Positions 9,091-17,700 of a stretch of DNA of 64,000 nucleotides are shown piece after piece. The DNA is from F23-D06 sp947167635. Its GTDB lineage: Bacteria; Bacteroidota; Bacteroidia; Bacteroidales; WCHB1-69. Under the pieces are notes generated by a model. The model did no database searches. It was not told where the DNA came from and was given only the letters and a program-made list of their open reading frames with translations. The stretch's first letter is position 1. Each line of letters starts with the position of its first letter. Location of the stretch: NCBI GenBank assembly GCA_947167635.1, contig CAMVIT010000003.1, positions 41,066 to 105,065 on the forward strand. Direction: 5' to 3'. The position numbers and the translations under genes were made by a program.

Positions 9091-10328
9091 TGCCCGCCCC
9101 CCGTCTGTTCGTCGCCATCCCCGTGATGGATGAATACGACCACTTGCCCCTCACGCTTCAGGATTTAAAGGAACAGGTGGATGTTTCCTCTTTTGACACC
9201 TACATCTGCGTAAACCAGCCCGACGACTACTGGCAACAGCCGGAGAAGAGAGGCTTGTGTGAGCGCAACGTGCAGACACTGCGCTTGTTGGAGCAAGAAG
9301 TTCAAGATACGGCTCAAAGCGGTGCTGGTATGCTGCTTCATGTGTTGGACCATGCCTCGCCGGGCAAGGGCTGGCAGGGGCGGAAGCGTGGTGTGGGCTG
9401 GGCCCGCAAGACGCTCTTCGACACCATCATGCAGGTGGCCGGTGCCGATGACCTCATCGTCAGCTTGGATGCCGATACCCGTGTGCCCGCCGACTATCTG
9501 CACGCCGTGACCGAGGCCATGGTGCTGCATCCCGAATGGCCGGCGCTCTCCGTGCCCTACTACCACCCGCTCACGGGCAACGAAGCCCAGGACCGGGCCA
9601 TCTTGCGCTATGAACTCTACATGCGCAACTACGCCCTTAACCTCTACAAGATCGGAAGTCCGTACAGTTTCACCGCCCTCGGGTCCGCCATCGTCATGCG
9701 CGTGGGCGCCCTTGCGAAAATCGGCGGCATAACGCCCGTGCAGAGCGGTGAGGACTTCTACCTGTTGCAAAAATTCCGCAAGATGGCATCTATCGGAAAT
9801 TACTGCAACACCACGGTTTATCCATCCTCCCGCCTCTCCGACCGCGTCCTTTTCGGCACCGGTCCCGCCCTCATCAAAGGAACGCAAGGCGATTGGGAAA
9901 GCTATCCTGTTTACCATCACAGCCTCTTTGAGAGCATTGCCGAAACCTACCGGCGGTTGCTGCAACTCTACCGTGAAGAGGTGGAGACAGACTTCCTCCT
10001 TTTTCTGCAAAAACAGTTCAACGAAGAACATATTTGGGACAAAATCCGGCATAATGTGACCGATTTCCGACATTTTGCAATGGCCTTTCACCAGAAAGCC
10101 GACGGCTTGCGCATCCTGCAGTATCTTCGCCTCAAACATCGCGAGTCGCCGATGTCAGCAGAGGAATCGTTGTTTGAAAACATGGTCCGATGGATTCCGG
10201 AAAAAGTTCCTTCCTGGCTCAAAAAAGAGGCCGCATTTGCTGATCTCACCACCGAACAGATGGACAAAATCCGGAAATTATTATTCGGGATTGAAAATGA
10301 ATGTCGTAGAAATAATTTTTCCATATAA
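9090..10328 (+). CDS. Family 2-like glycosyltransferase
   Basis: A 412-residue GT-A-type glycosyltransferase. The N-terminal strand is LFVAIPVMDEYDHL. The nucleotide-sugar/metal site is SLDADTRVP (about residues 136-144), and a GEDFYLLQKF block fits the acceptor/catalytic acidic motif. The last 150 residues are helical and unlike common GT2 enzymes. There is no transmembrane segment. The chosen ATG overlaps the preceding stop codon; the longer open frame upstream is only a shadow of the chagasin gene. Donor and acceptor are unknown. Confidence 0.82.
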   Translation: MPAPRLFVAIPVMDEYDHLPLTLQDLKEQVDVSSFDTYICVNQPDDYWQQPEKRGLCERNVQTLRLLEQEVQDTAQSGAGMLLHVLDHASPGKGWQGRKRGVGWARKTLFDTIMQVAGADDLIVSLDADTRVPADYLHAVTEAMVLHPEWPALSVPYYHPLTGNEAQDRAILRYELYMRNYALNLYKIGSPYSFTALGSAIVMRVGALAKIGGITPVQSGEDFYLLQKFRKMASIGNYCNTTVYPSSRLSDRVLFGTGPALIKGTQGDWESYPVYHHSLFESIAETYRRLLQLYREEVETDFLLFLQKQFNEEHIWDKIRHNVTDFRHFAMAFHQKADGLRILQYLRLKHRESPMSAEESLFENMVRWIPEKVPSWLKKEAAFADLTTEQMDKIRKLLFGIENECRRNNFSI

Positions 10329-10346
10329 AGCTATGGATAAAAATAT

Positions 10347-10354
10347 TATCTTTG
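10347..10354 (+). promoter_or_regulatory. Bacteroidetes -7 promoter element for gapA
   Basis: TATCTTTG matches TAnnTTTG and is followed by CACGC. It lies 45 bases before the gapA ATG. Confidence 0.65.
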
Positions 10355-10399
10355 CACGCTTATTTCAGCAACACATAACAAATTAAAAATAAATCATTT

Positions 10400-11410
10400 A
10401 TGGAAAAGATTAAAATTGGTATCAACGGATTCGGAAGAATTGGAAGACTTGTTTTCAGAGCCACCACGGAAAGAGACGATGTCCAAGTGGTTGCCATCAA
10501 CGACTTGTTGGATGTGGATTACATGGCTTACATGTTGCAATACGACACCACGCACGGTCGTTTCAACGGCACGGTGGCAGTCGAAGACGGCATGCTTGTT
10601 GTGAACGGCAACAAGATCCGTGTCACGGCTGAGAAGGATCCCGCCAACCTGAAGTGGAACGAAGCCGGTGCCGACTATGTGGTGGAATCCACGGGTCTGT
10701 TCCTGACCTCCGAGCTCGCCTCCGCACACCTCACCGCAGGTGCCAAGAGAGTCGTGATGTCCGCACCCTCCAAGGACGACACCCCGATGTTTGTCATGGG
10801 CGTCAACAACCTGGAATATGCTGGCCAGCCTATCGTTTCCAATGCCTCCTGCACCACCAACTGCTTGGCTCCGTTGGCAAAAGTCATCAACGACAACTTC
10901 GGCCTCGTCGAGGGTCTCATGACCACCGTGCACGCTGCCACGGCCACACAAAAGACTGTTGACGGTCCCTCCAAGAAGGATTGGCGCGGTGGACGTTCCA
11001 TTCTCGGCAACATCATCCCCTCCTCCACGGGCGCTGCCAAGGCTGTGGGTCGCGTGATCCCCACCCTCAAGGGCAAGCTGACCGGCATGTCTTTCCGCGT
11101 TCCCACCGTCGATGTCTCCGTGGTTGACCTGACCTGCAAGATCGAGAAGGCCGCCACCTACGACGACATCAAGGCCGCCATCAAGAAAGCCTCCGAGAAC
11201 GAGCTCAAGGGCATCCTCGGCTACACGGAAGAGGCTGTGGTCTCCACCGACTTCCTCGGCGACAAGAGAACTTCCATCTTCGACGCTGCCGCCGGTATCA
11301 TGCTGAACGAGCACTTCGTGAAGCTCGTCTCCTGGTACGACAACGAAATCGGTTACTCCAACAAGGTTGTTGACCTCATCTGCAGCATGGACAAAACCGT
11401 CAAGCTGTAA
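10400..11410 (+). CDS. gapA: Type I glyceraldehyde-3-phosphate dehydrogenase
   Basis: This 336-residue glycolytic enzyme oxidises glyceraldehyde-3-phosphate with NAD and phosphate. The NAD-binding INGFGRIGR lies at residues 8-16 and the active site SNASCTTNCLAP has catalytic C151. The C-terminal WYDNEIGYSNKVVDL block is typical. Strong codon bias (GGC, AAG, GAC) fits high expression. It is a single-gene unit, with its own promoter and a clear terminator at 11441-11480. Confidence 0.97.
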   Translation: MEKIKIGINGFGRIGRLVFRATTERDDVQVVAINDLLDVDYMAYMLQYDTTHGRFNGTVAVEDGMLVVNGNKIRVTAEKDPANLKWNEAGADYVVESTGLFLTSELASAHLTAGAKRVVMSAPSKDDTPMFVMGVNNLEYAGQPIVSNASCTTNCLAPLAKVINDNFGLVEGLMTTVHAATATQKTVDGPSKKDWRGGRSILGNIIPSSTGAAKAVGRVIPTLKGKLTGMSFRVPTVDVSVVDLTCKIEKAATYDDIKAAIKKASENELKGILGYTEEAVVSTDFLGDKRTSIFDAAAGIMLNEHFVKLVSWYDNEIGYSNKVVDLICSMDKTVKL

Positions 11411-11440
11411 TCAAAACCCCATTTTGCCTTTTATGGCATC

Positions 11441-11480
11441 AAAAAAGGAGGATGTTGAAAAACGTCCTCCTTTTTTTTGT
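11441..11480 (+). terminator. Rho-independent terminator of gapA
   Basis: A 10-bp stem GGAGGATGTT/AACGTCCTCC (one G-U pair) with a GAAA loop is followed by a run of eight T, 31 bases after the gapA stop. Confidence 0.9.
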
Positions 11481-11490
11481 TTGTTATGGT

Positions 11491-11522
11491 TTTGCAATCA
11501 AAAAGCAATTTTCGTACTTTTG
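11491..11522 (+). promoter_or_regulatory. Bacteroidetes promoter (-33 and -7) for metG
   Basis: TTTG at 11491-11494 and TACTTTTG at 11515-11522 are separated by 20 bases, the Bacteroides spacing. The metG ATG lies 28 bases downstream. Confidence 0.7.
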
Positions 11523-11550
11523 CAGCCTTAAAATAAAATCATATCAAGAC

Positions 11551-13599
11551 ATGGAAAATCCTAAACGATACACGGTTACTTCTGCCCTGCCCTACGCCAA
11601 CGGCCCCGTCCACATCGGCCACCTCGCCGGCGTCTATATCCCTGCCGACATTTACGCGCGCTACCTGCGCAACAACGGCAAGGAGGTGCTCTTCATCGGC
11701 GGCTCCGACGAGCACGGCGTGCCCATCACCATCAAGGCCCGCAAGGAGGGCGTGACCCCGCAAGATATCGTGGACCGCTACCATAACATCATCAAGCAAT
11801 CGTTCGAGGACCTCGGCATCTCCTTCGACATCTACTCCCGAACCTCAAACCCCACCCATCACGAAACCGCCGCCGCCTACTTCAAGAAGCTGTACGACGA
11901 GGGCAAGCTCATCGAGAAGACCTCCATGCAGTACTACGACGAGGAGGCCAAACAGTTCCTCGCCGACCGCTACATCACCGGCACGTGCCCGCACTGCAAG
12001 AACGAGCACGCCTACGGCGACCAGTGCGAGGTGTGCGGCACCTCCCTGAACGCCACCGACCTCATTGATCCTAAATCGACACTCAGCGGCAACACCCCTG
12101 TGCTGAAGGAGACCAAGCACTGGTATTTGCCTCTGGACCAGTACGATCCGTGGCTCCGCGAGTGGATCCTCAAGGGACACAAGGACGACTGGCGCCCCAC
12201 CGTCTATGGCCAGTGCAAGTCGTGGATTGACCAAGGACTGCAGCCCCGCGCCGTCACCCGCGACCTCAACTGGGGCGTGAAAGTCCCCCTGGAAGATGCC
12301 GACGGCAAGGTGCTCTATGTCTGGTTCGACGCTCCCATCGGCTACATCTCCGCCACCAAGGAGTGGGCCGAGGCGCACCACACCGACTGGCAACCCTGGT
12401 GGAAAGACCAGGAGACCCAGCTGGTGCACTTCATCGGCAAGGACAACATCGTGTTCCACTGCATCATATTCCCCTGTATGCTGAAGGCTGACGGCTCTTA
12501 CATACTGCCCGCCAACGTGCCCGCCAACGAGTTCCTGAACCTTGAGGGCGACAAGATCTCCACCTCCCGCAACTGGGCCGTCTGGGCGCACGAATATCTC
12601 CACGACTTCCCCGGCAAACAGGACGTGCTGCGCTACACGCTCACCGCCATCGCGCCGGAGACCAAGGATGCCGACTTCACGTGGGCCGACTTCCAGGCGC
12701 GCAACAACAACGAGCTGCTGGCCATCTTCGGCAACTTCGTGAACCGCACCGTGGTGCTCACCCACAAATACTACGGAGGTATTGTGCCTGCCCCGGGCGA
12801 GTACTCCGACTACGAGAAGGAGATTGTGGCCAAGATGGCCGAGTTCCCCAAGACCATCGGCGACTCCATCGAGCACTACCGTTTCCGCGAGGCGCTGCAG
12901 GAGTTTATGAACCTGGCGCGCATCGGCAACAAGTACCTCACCGAGACCGAGCCGTGGAAGAAGCAGAAGGAGAACCCCGAAGCCGTGAAGACCATCCTGC
13001 ACCTGTCGCTGCAGATCTGCGCCTCGCTCTCTGTGCTGTGCGAGCCGTTTTTGCCCTTCACTGCCAAGAAGTTGCAGCACATTTTGAACATTGACAACAA
13101 AAACTGGCAGGATGGTGGCCGTGCCGACCTGCTGCAGGTGGGCGCGCAGCTCAACCCTGCCGAATACCTGTTCGAGAAGATTGAGGACGCCGTCATCGCC
13201 CAGCAGATCCAGAAGTTGGAGGACACCAAGAAGGCCAACGAGATTGCCACCGCCGAGGCCGTGGCTGCCAAGGAGGACGTCACCTTCGAGGAGTTCCAGA
13301 AGATGGACTTGCGGGTAGTCACCGTGTTGGAGGCCGAGAAGGTGGCCAAGACCAAGAAGCTGTTGAAGTTGAAGGTGAACACGGGCGTGGACGTGCGCGA
13401 GATCGTGTCGGGCATTGCCGAGTATTACGAGCCGCAGGACCTTGTGGGCAAGCAGGTGCTGATGCTCATCAACCTGGCCCCGAAGAACATCAAGGGTGTG
13501 GAGTCGCACGGAATGGTATTGATGGCCGAGCACGCCGACGGCACCTTGAGCCTGATGCAGCCGCAGAAGGCGGTGAAAGAGGGGAGCACGGTGAAATAA
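11551..13599 (+). CDS. metG: Methionine--tRNA ligase with C-terminal tRNA-binding domain
   Basis: This 682-residue class I synthetase charges tRNA-Met. The HIGH motif is in NGPVHIGHLAGVY, the zinc knuckle in CPHCKNEHAYGDQCEVCG, and the KMSKS loop appears as KISTSRN. Residues from about 570 form an EMAPII/Arc1p-like OB-fold (MDLRVVTVLEAEKV), which promotes tRNA binding and dimerisation. I chose the ATG at 11551 since the conserved YTVTSALPYANG block follows at once; the longer frame runs into the promoter and the gapA terminator. A terminator follows at 13632. Confidence 0.97.
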   Translation: MENPKRYTVTSALPYANGPVHIGHLAGVYIPADIYARYLRNNGKEVLFIGGSDEHGVPITIKARKEGVTPQDIVDRYHNIIKQSFEDLGISFDIYSRTSNPTHHETAAAYFKKLYDEGKLIEKTSMQYYDEEAKQFLADRYITGTCPHCKNEHAYGDQCEVCGTSLNATDLIDPKSTLSGNTPVLKETKHWYLPLDQYDPWLREWILKGHKDDWRPTVYGQCKSWIDQGLQPRAVTRDLNWGVKVPLEDADGKVLYVWFDAPIGYISATKEWAEAHHTDWQPWWKDQETQLVHFIGKDNIVFHCIIFPCMLKADGSYILPANVPANEFLNLEGDKISTSRNWAVWAHEYLHDFPGKQDVLRYTLTAIAPETKDADFTWADFQARNNNELLAIFGNFVNRTVVLTHKYYGGIVPAPGEYSDYEKEIVAKMAEFPKTIGDSIEHYRFREALQEFMNLARIGNKYLTETEPWKKQKENPEAVKTILHLSLQICASLSVLCEPFLPFTAKKLQHILNIDNKNWQDGGRADLLQVGAQLNPAEYLFEKIEDAVIAQQIQKLEDTKKANEIATAEAVAAKEDVTFEEFQKMDLRVVTVLEAEKVAKTKKLLKLKVNTGVDVREIVSGIAEYYEPQDLVGKQVLMLINLAPKNIKGVESHGMVLMAEHADGTLSLMQPQKAVKEGSTVK

Positions 13600-13631
13600 A
13601 ATTAAATATTAAAAATTAAGAATTAAATTAT

Positions 13632-13669
13632 GGGGTGATGCGTGAAAGCGCGTCGCCCCCTGTTTTTAT
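13632..13669 (+). terminator. Rho-independent terminator of metG
   Basis: An 11-bp stem GGGGTGATGCG/CGCGTCGCCCC (two G-U pairs) with a TGAAAG loop is followed by TGTTTTTATT. Confidence 0.85.
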
Positions 13670-13694
13670 TAGGCGGTTATATACATGATGGCAC
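13670..13694 (+). repeat. Single-arm copy of a dispersed 25-bp element
   Basis: These 25 bases are identical to one arm of the perfect palindrome at 60268-60321 (TAGGCGGTT...GATGGCAC). Here only one arm is present, directly after the metG terminator. The rest of the metG to 13927 gap contains the repeat at 13733-13791 and a promoter, and no credible gene. Confidence 0.85.
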
Positions 13695-13732
13695 AAGGTT
13701 GGCATGGACAGTTCTCCAAACAACGTTTTTTC

Positions 13733-13791
13733 CAACGCCTCCCTTTCGCGGCGAGCCAGTTCCATGCCTCTTGGATGCCGACTCCCGCGCC
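13733..13791 (+). repeat. Dispersed GC-rich repeat, copy 1
   Basis: About 60 bases containing TTCGCGGCGAGC and TCTTGGATGCCG and ending CTCCCGCGCC. It matches the minus strand at 63003-63066 with only scattered differences. Within it CATGCCTCTTGGATGCC has local dyad symmetry. No coding function is apparent. Confidence 0.8.
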
Positions 13792-13844
13792 GGACTGCCA
13801 AAATATCAAGACACAGGAAAACAGATTGCCATTCACATTTTTCT

Positions 13845-13852
13845 TATCTTTG
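13845..13852 (+). promoter_or_regulatory. Bacteroidetes -7 promoter element
   Basis: TATCTTTG matches TAnnTTTG, with TTG at 13826-13828 upstream as a possible -33 element. The ATG of the next gene is at 13927. Confidence 0.6.
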
Positions 13853-13926
13853 CAATTTCTTTTTTGTAACCAATTTTTTTATGAAAAAATAATATACAAT
13901 CACAACCCTGCTAAAAACATCATACA

Positions 13927-14613
13927 ATGAGACACTCTTTTTTAACCTTATTATTCACATTGTCGGCGGTTTTTTGCTATGCACAGGACATTATTGTCAC
14001 CACAGATGCCCGAAGGATAGAAGCCAAAATTCTGGAAGTTTCCGAGTCGGAAGTGAAATACAAGGAGCTCGACAATCTGGAAGGTCCGATTTACATATTG
14101 TCCACGCAAAGCATCGTGTCCATTATTTATGCCAACGGGAAGGTTACGCTATTTCAGGACTCCTCATCAGAAAAGGAGTATCAGCAGGAAACAACCCCGA
14201 GTCTTCTCACCCGTTTAGGTGAAACATACACCTATATAGGTCATGCGATGAAAGGCGATGTTTATGCCAATTTCTTGAATGACCACTGTCCAAGAGCCTA
14301 TGAAATATACCATAGTGGATACATAATCTCCTATACCGGAATATGTTTGCTGTCTGCCGCGATCGGAATGGAATTGGGTACACTTATTGGTTGTGCCATT
14401 GCGGGAGGCAACCTCAACTATTCCATCCCTTACATGTATTGCGCCCTGGGGTTGTCTGTCGCCAGCATCCCCCTGTTGATTGTTGGATACAACAAAATGC
14501 ATAAGAGTGTGGATGTCTTCAATCAAAAATGTGCCCTGGATGTCGATCATCGTCAAATCTACTGGAGCATTAACACAAATCGGCATGGTGTGGGATTGAC
14601 ACTGAACTTCTGA
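13927..14613 (+). CDS. Exported/membrane protein of a Bacteroidales-type unknown family
   Basis: The 228-residue protein has a signal peptide (MRHSFLTLLFTLSAVFCYA, cleaved before QDI). Next comes a small beta-rich domain, IIVTTDARRIEAKILEVSES (about residues 21-40), with a following YxLSTxxIxxIIYANG stretch. I recognise this N-terminal pattern as recurrent in Bacteroidales exported proteins, without known function. Two hydrophobic segments (about 130-160 and 172-195) suggest membrane anchoring. A cytoplasmic role is ruled out by the signal peptide; nothing else can be said. Confidence 0.8.
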   Translation: MRHSFLTLLFTLSAVFCYAQDIIVTTDARRIEAKILEVSESEVKYKELDNLEGPIYILSTQSIVSIIYANGKVTLFQDSSSEKEYQQETTPSLLTRLGETYTYIGHAMKGDVYANFLNDHCPRAYEIYHSGYIISYTGICLLSAAIGMELGTLIGCAIAGGNLNYSIPYMYCALGLSVASIPLLIVGYNKMHKSVDVFNQKCALDVDHRQIYWSINTNRHGVGLTLNF

Positions 14614-14699
14614 AACAGTTGATCTGTTTTTCCCTTGCCTCTTCCTCCCCTCCGCAGCCACTTTTTTTCAGGCCCCGTTTTTTGAAAGATAAAAAAGAC

Positions 14700-14707
14700 T
14701 ATTTTTG
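14700..14707 (+). promoter_or_regulatory. Bacteroidetes -7 promoter element for the giant surface protein
   Basis: TATTTTTG matches TAnnTTTG and is followed by CAC. The ATG chosen for the next gene is 28 bases downstream. Confidence 0.6.
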
Positions 14708-14735
14708 CACTTTGAAAACACGGACGCCTCGACTT

Positions 14736-17700
14736 ATGTTAAAGTTTTTCATAAGGTTGTTTTGGGCATCATTCTTGTTTTTGATGTTGCCATGGACCAT
14801 GCAGGGCCAAAGTTTCCCTTATGTCGTTTCCGTACAGACTGTTCAGGGCCTTTGTTATGACGATTCCCACATCATTGTCACCCTGACAGACAATAGCGGA
14901 CATGTGGTGCAAATAGACCCGGAGACCCACAATGCCGTGGACATGAACTCCTATCCGCTAAGCAATGTCCAATACTACTACCAAAACGTCACGGCCGGGA
15001 CAACGCTGCAGTACAGTTATAGCAATGACATCATAGTGCCCGCCGGAACCTATCTCGTTGGGGTTGTGGCCAATATTCCAGGCGCAAACGGCGTGTGGAC
15101 AAACGTCGATGTCCCGTATGGGAATGTCGCGGTGACCACCCAATACAATCATCTTGAAGCCATGGTGTTAGATTTGGCCAATGCAAATGACCTTGGTCAT
15201 GAAAGATGCGGTATGCACCCATCTCTATCGTGTGTTGCCTGTGGTCGTATTCAGTTGAAACTCGTCAATGGTCGTTTCCCCTATCACGTGGTCATTCTTG
15301 ACGAACAAAATGATACGGTTAGGGATGTCACATATTCTCAACGGGTACAATCAGGTTCTAACGCTTCTTATGCGGATTTCAGGGATTATTACACATTTGA
15401 TAGCATGGCTGTTGGAAATTACACCATATTCATTTCCGATGCTTGTAACTATTCGGTGAGGTTGTCTGCAATCATTCCCGATGTTTCACCATGGGGTTAC
15501 GAATTTTATTTCAATCCCAACAAGAAATGCGAGGAGAGCGACAACATACTTTTTTTTGCATTTTCAGTGCGAAACTCTGGAACTACTGGAAGTCTCAAAA
15601 ACTATATGCATCCTTATTTGAGCAATACGATGCAATATTGTTTCGTGCATTCGGGACAAGACACAACAGCATGGCGACAGATGCAATTTAATGATTCTTA
15701 CGATGGAGGAGGATGGATATATATATATGACACACTTGAATCCGGCCTTCGGGTTTGTGAAATTATGGACGACACCCTTCAATTCCTTATCAAGGACATG
15801 TGTTTGGACAGCGTCTTCGTGACCAAATGGCATATTGTTTCTGGCTTTTTTTTAAAAGACTCCATGAGGATCGTACCTTATAATGGCATTGAAACTCCAG
15901 ATACCTGCTCAATACACGTATCAAATGGCATATCCACCCAATCTTATCTCTTTTATGGTAATATAAACAACTCCTCAGGTTGGAATGTTTCCTATAGCGA
16001 CCGTGTCATAACTGTTGCTTCGCGATACTATGGCTGTCCCCTGTTTTTTAATGCTTGGTCCCTTCCCGATTCCACCCTCTTGGCCCATGGCGAGTCCAAT
16101 GATTTCAATGGATTCGGCGTTCCGATAAGTATTGCAGCAGACACGACATTATCTGTACATATCGCCATCAGCGACGTACATGACTGTGTTTTAGCCGAAT
16201 TTGACACCACGCTCACCTTCCAGACGTCACAAGCAGAAGATATCGACTATTGGTGGGAGTGCGGACATTATGATACTCCTAACAATTGGTTCGTTTGTTG
16301 CGAAAATCGCTATATGTGGCTGCAAGAACATTTAGTGGAGGCGGATTCTTTCCGTAGAAACATGACCCTGCATCTCATTGAAAGCCCGCTATATAATCGA
16401 TTCAACTTCACGGCAGTACGGCAGGACGGTGTATGGACCGTGAACAATGACGATCCGAACAACACCTCCACTTCCGTGGAATTCTCTTACGAGGACGGTT
16501 GGCGAGCCACCATCCGAGATGCCGAATGTCTCTCCCCGGGTCGCTATGTGTTTGAAATACACAACGATTGTGGTGACACCATAATTTCATACCAATGGAA
16601 TGGGTATTATACGGATTCTACATTTTTAGTCTCCACGCCTCAATACAACGCTTATCAAGTGTGCGACCAATTCGTGATTCCAACAAACGATGTTTCTATT
16701 GTTCGGAACTACTACTATATCTATCCAGACATTGACAACAACGTACCACAAATACAAACAAGTCAACCTCGTTATTACTTTACAGTAAGGGGCCATTCCA
16801 ATAATGTTTTTTTTTATGTAGAATCATACGAACCGTATATAATCCTCTCTCAACCTGGAGTTTACAGCATAGACTTGACCACAAATGCAGGATCCGATTG
16901 CTCTCGATTATTTTATAGCGATACTGTCTCCTTTACACAGACTTTCCTCAAATTTGATTTTGCAAATGCTTATATTTGTGATGTCTCAAGTTCAACGGGA
17001 ATGGTCTTGGCACAAGCCATCAACGGCAACAAACCTTATACCTTCAATCTTTATGACCAATGGAACGCCACCGGCAATGTCATCGCCACCAGCGACACCG
17101 GGTTTTTCAACAACGTCCCCATGATGGCGGGGCAGCATCTGTCCGTATTGGTAACGGATTCCTGCAACAACAGTTTCTCGGTCAACCTTACAGCGTCCGC
17201 ACTGACACAAGAGAACCTGATTATGTCAGTGGGAGACTCCATACATTGCGAAGGGGATACCCTGCACTTGGAGGCAAAACAGTTCCCGTTCCCGACAAGC
17301 TACCAGTGGACGGGACCCAACGGATTCAGCGACACATCACGGGTTATTGATGTCCATATCCCCTACGGCAGCGAAAGTGGCTGGTATAGGGTGGACATCA
17401 CGAACAGCTTGTGCGGGAACACCCTTTCCGACAGCATTTACATTACGGTGACACCCGCCCCGAGAGTGACTATCTTGGGGGACACGATTGTTTGTCCTGA
17501 CAGGCAGATCATATTGGATTTCATTCCACATGGTACAGGAACCGTCAACTTCGACATTCTGCATTCCGACAACAATCTCCGTACACATTACTCTGTAGCC
17601 GCCGGAGACACGGTGCAACAAAGCCTGCAGATTCTTTCCAATATCGTTTTTTGGGCCGACAGCATCTTCGATGAAGCCTGCGCCTATCACTCTTTCATCG

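Noticed and set aside
11845..13533. Antisense open frame of 562 codons opposite metG
   Set aside because: The metG sense strand is unambiguous and the antisense product is a low-complexity leucine/valine/glycine shadow.
13642..13869. Small open frame of 75 codons after metG
   Set aside because: It starts inside the metG terminator and runs through two dispersed repeats.
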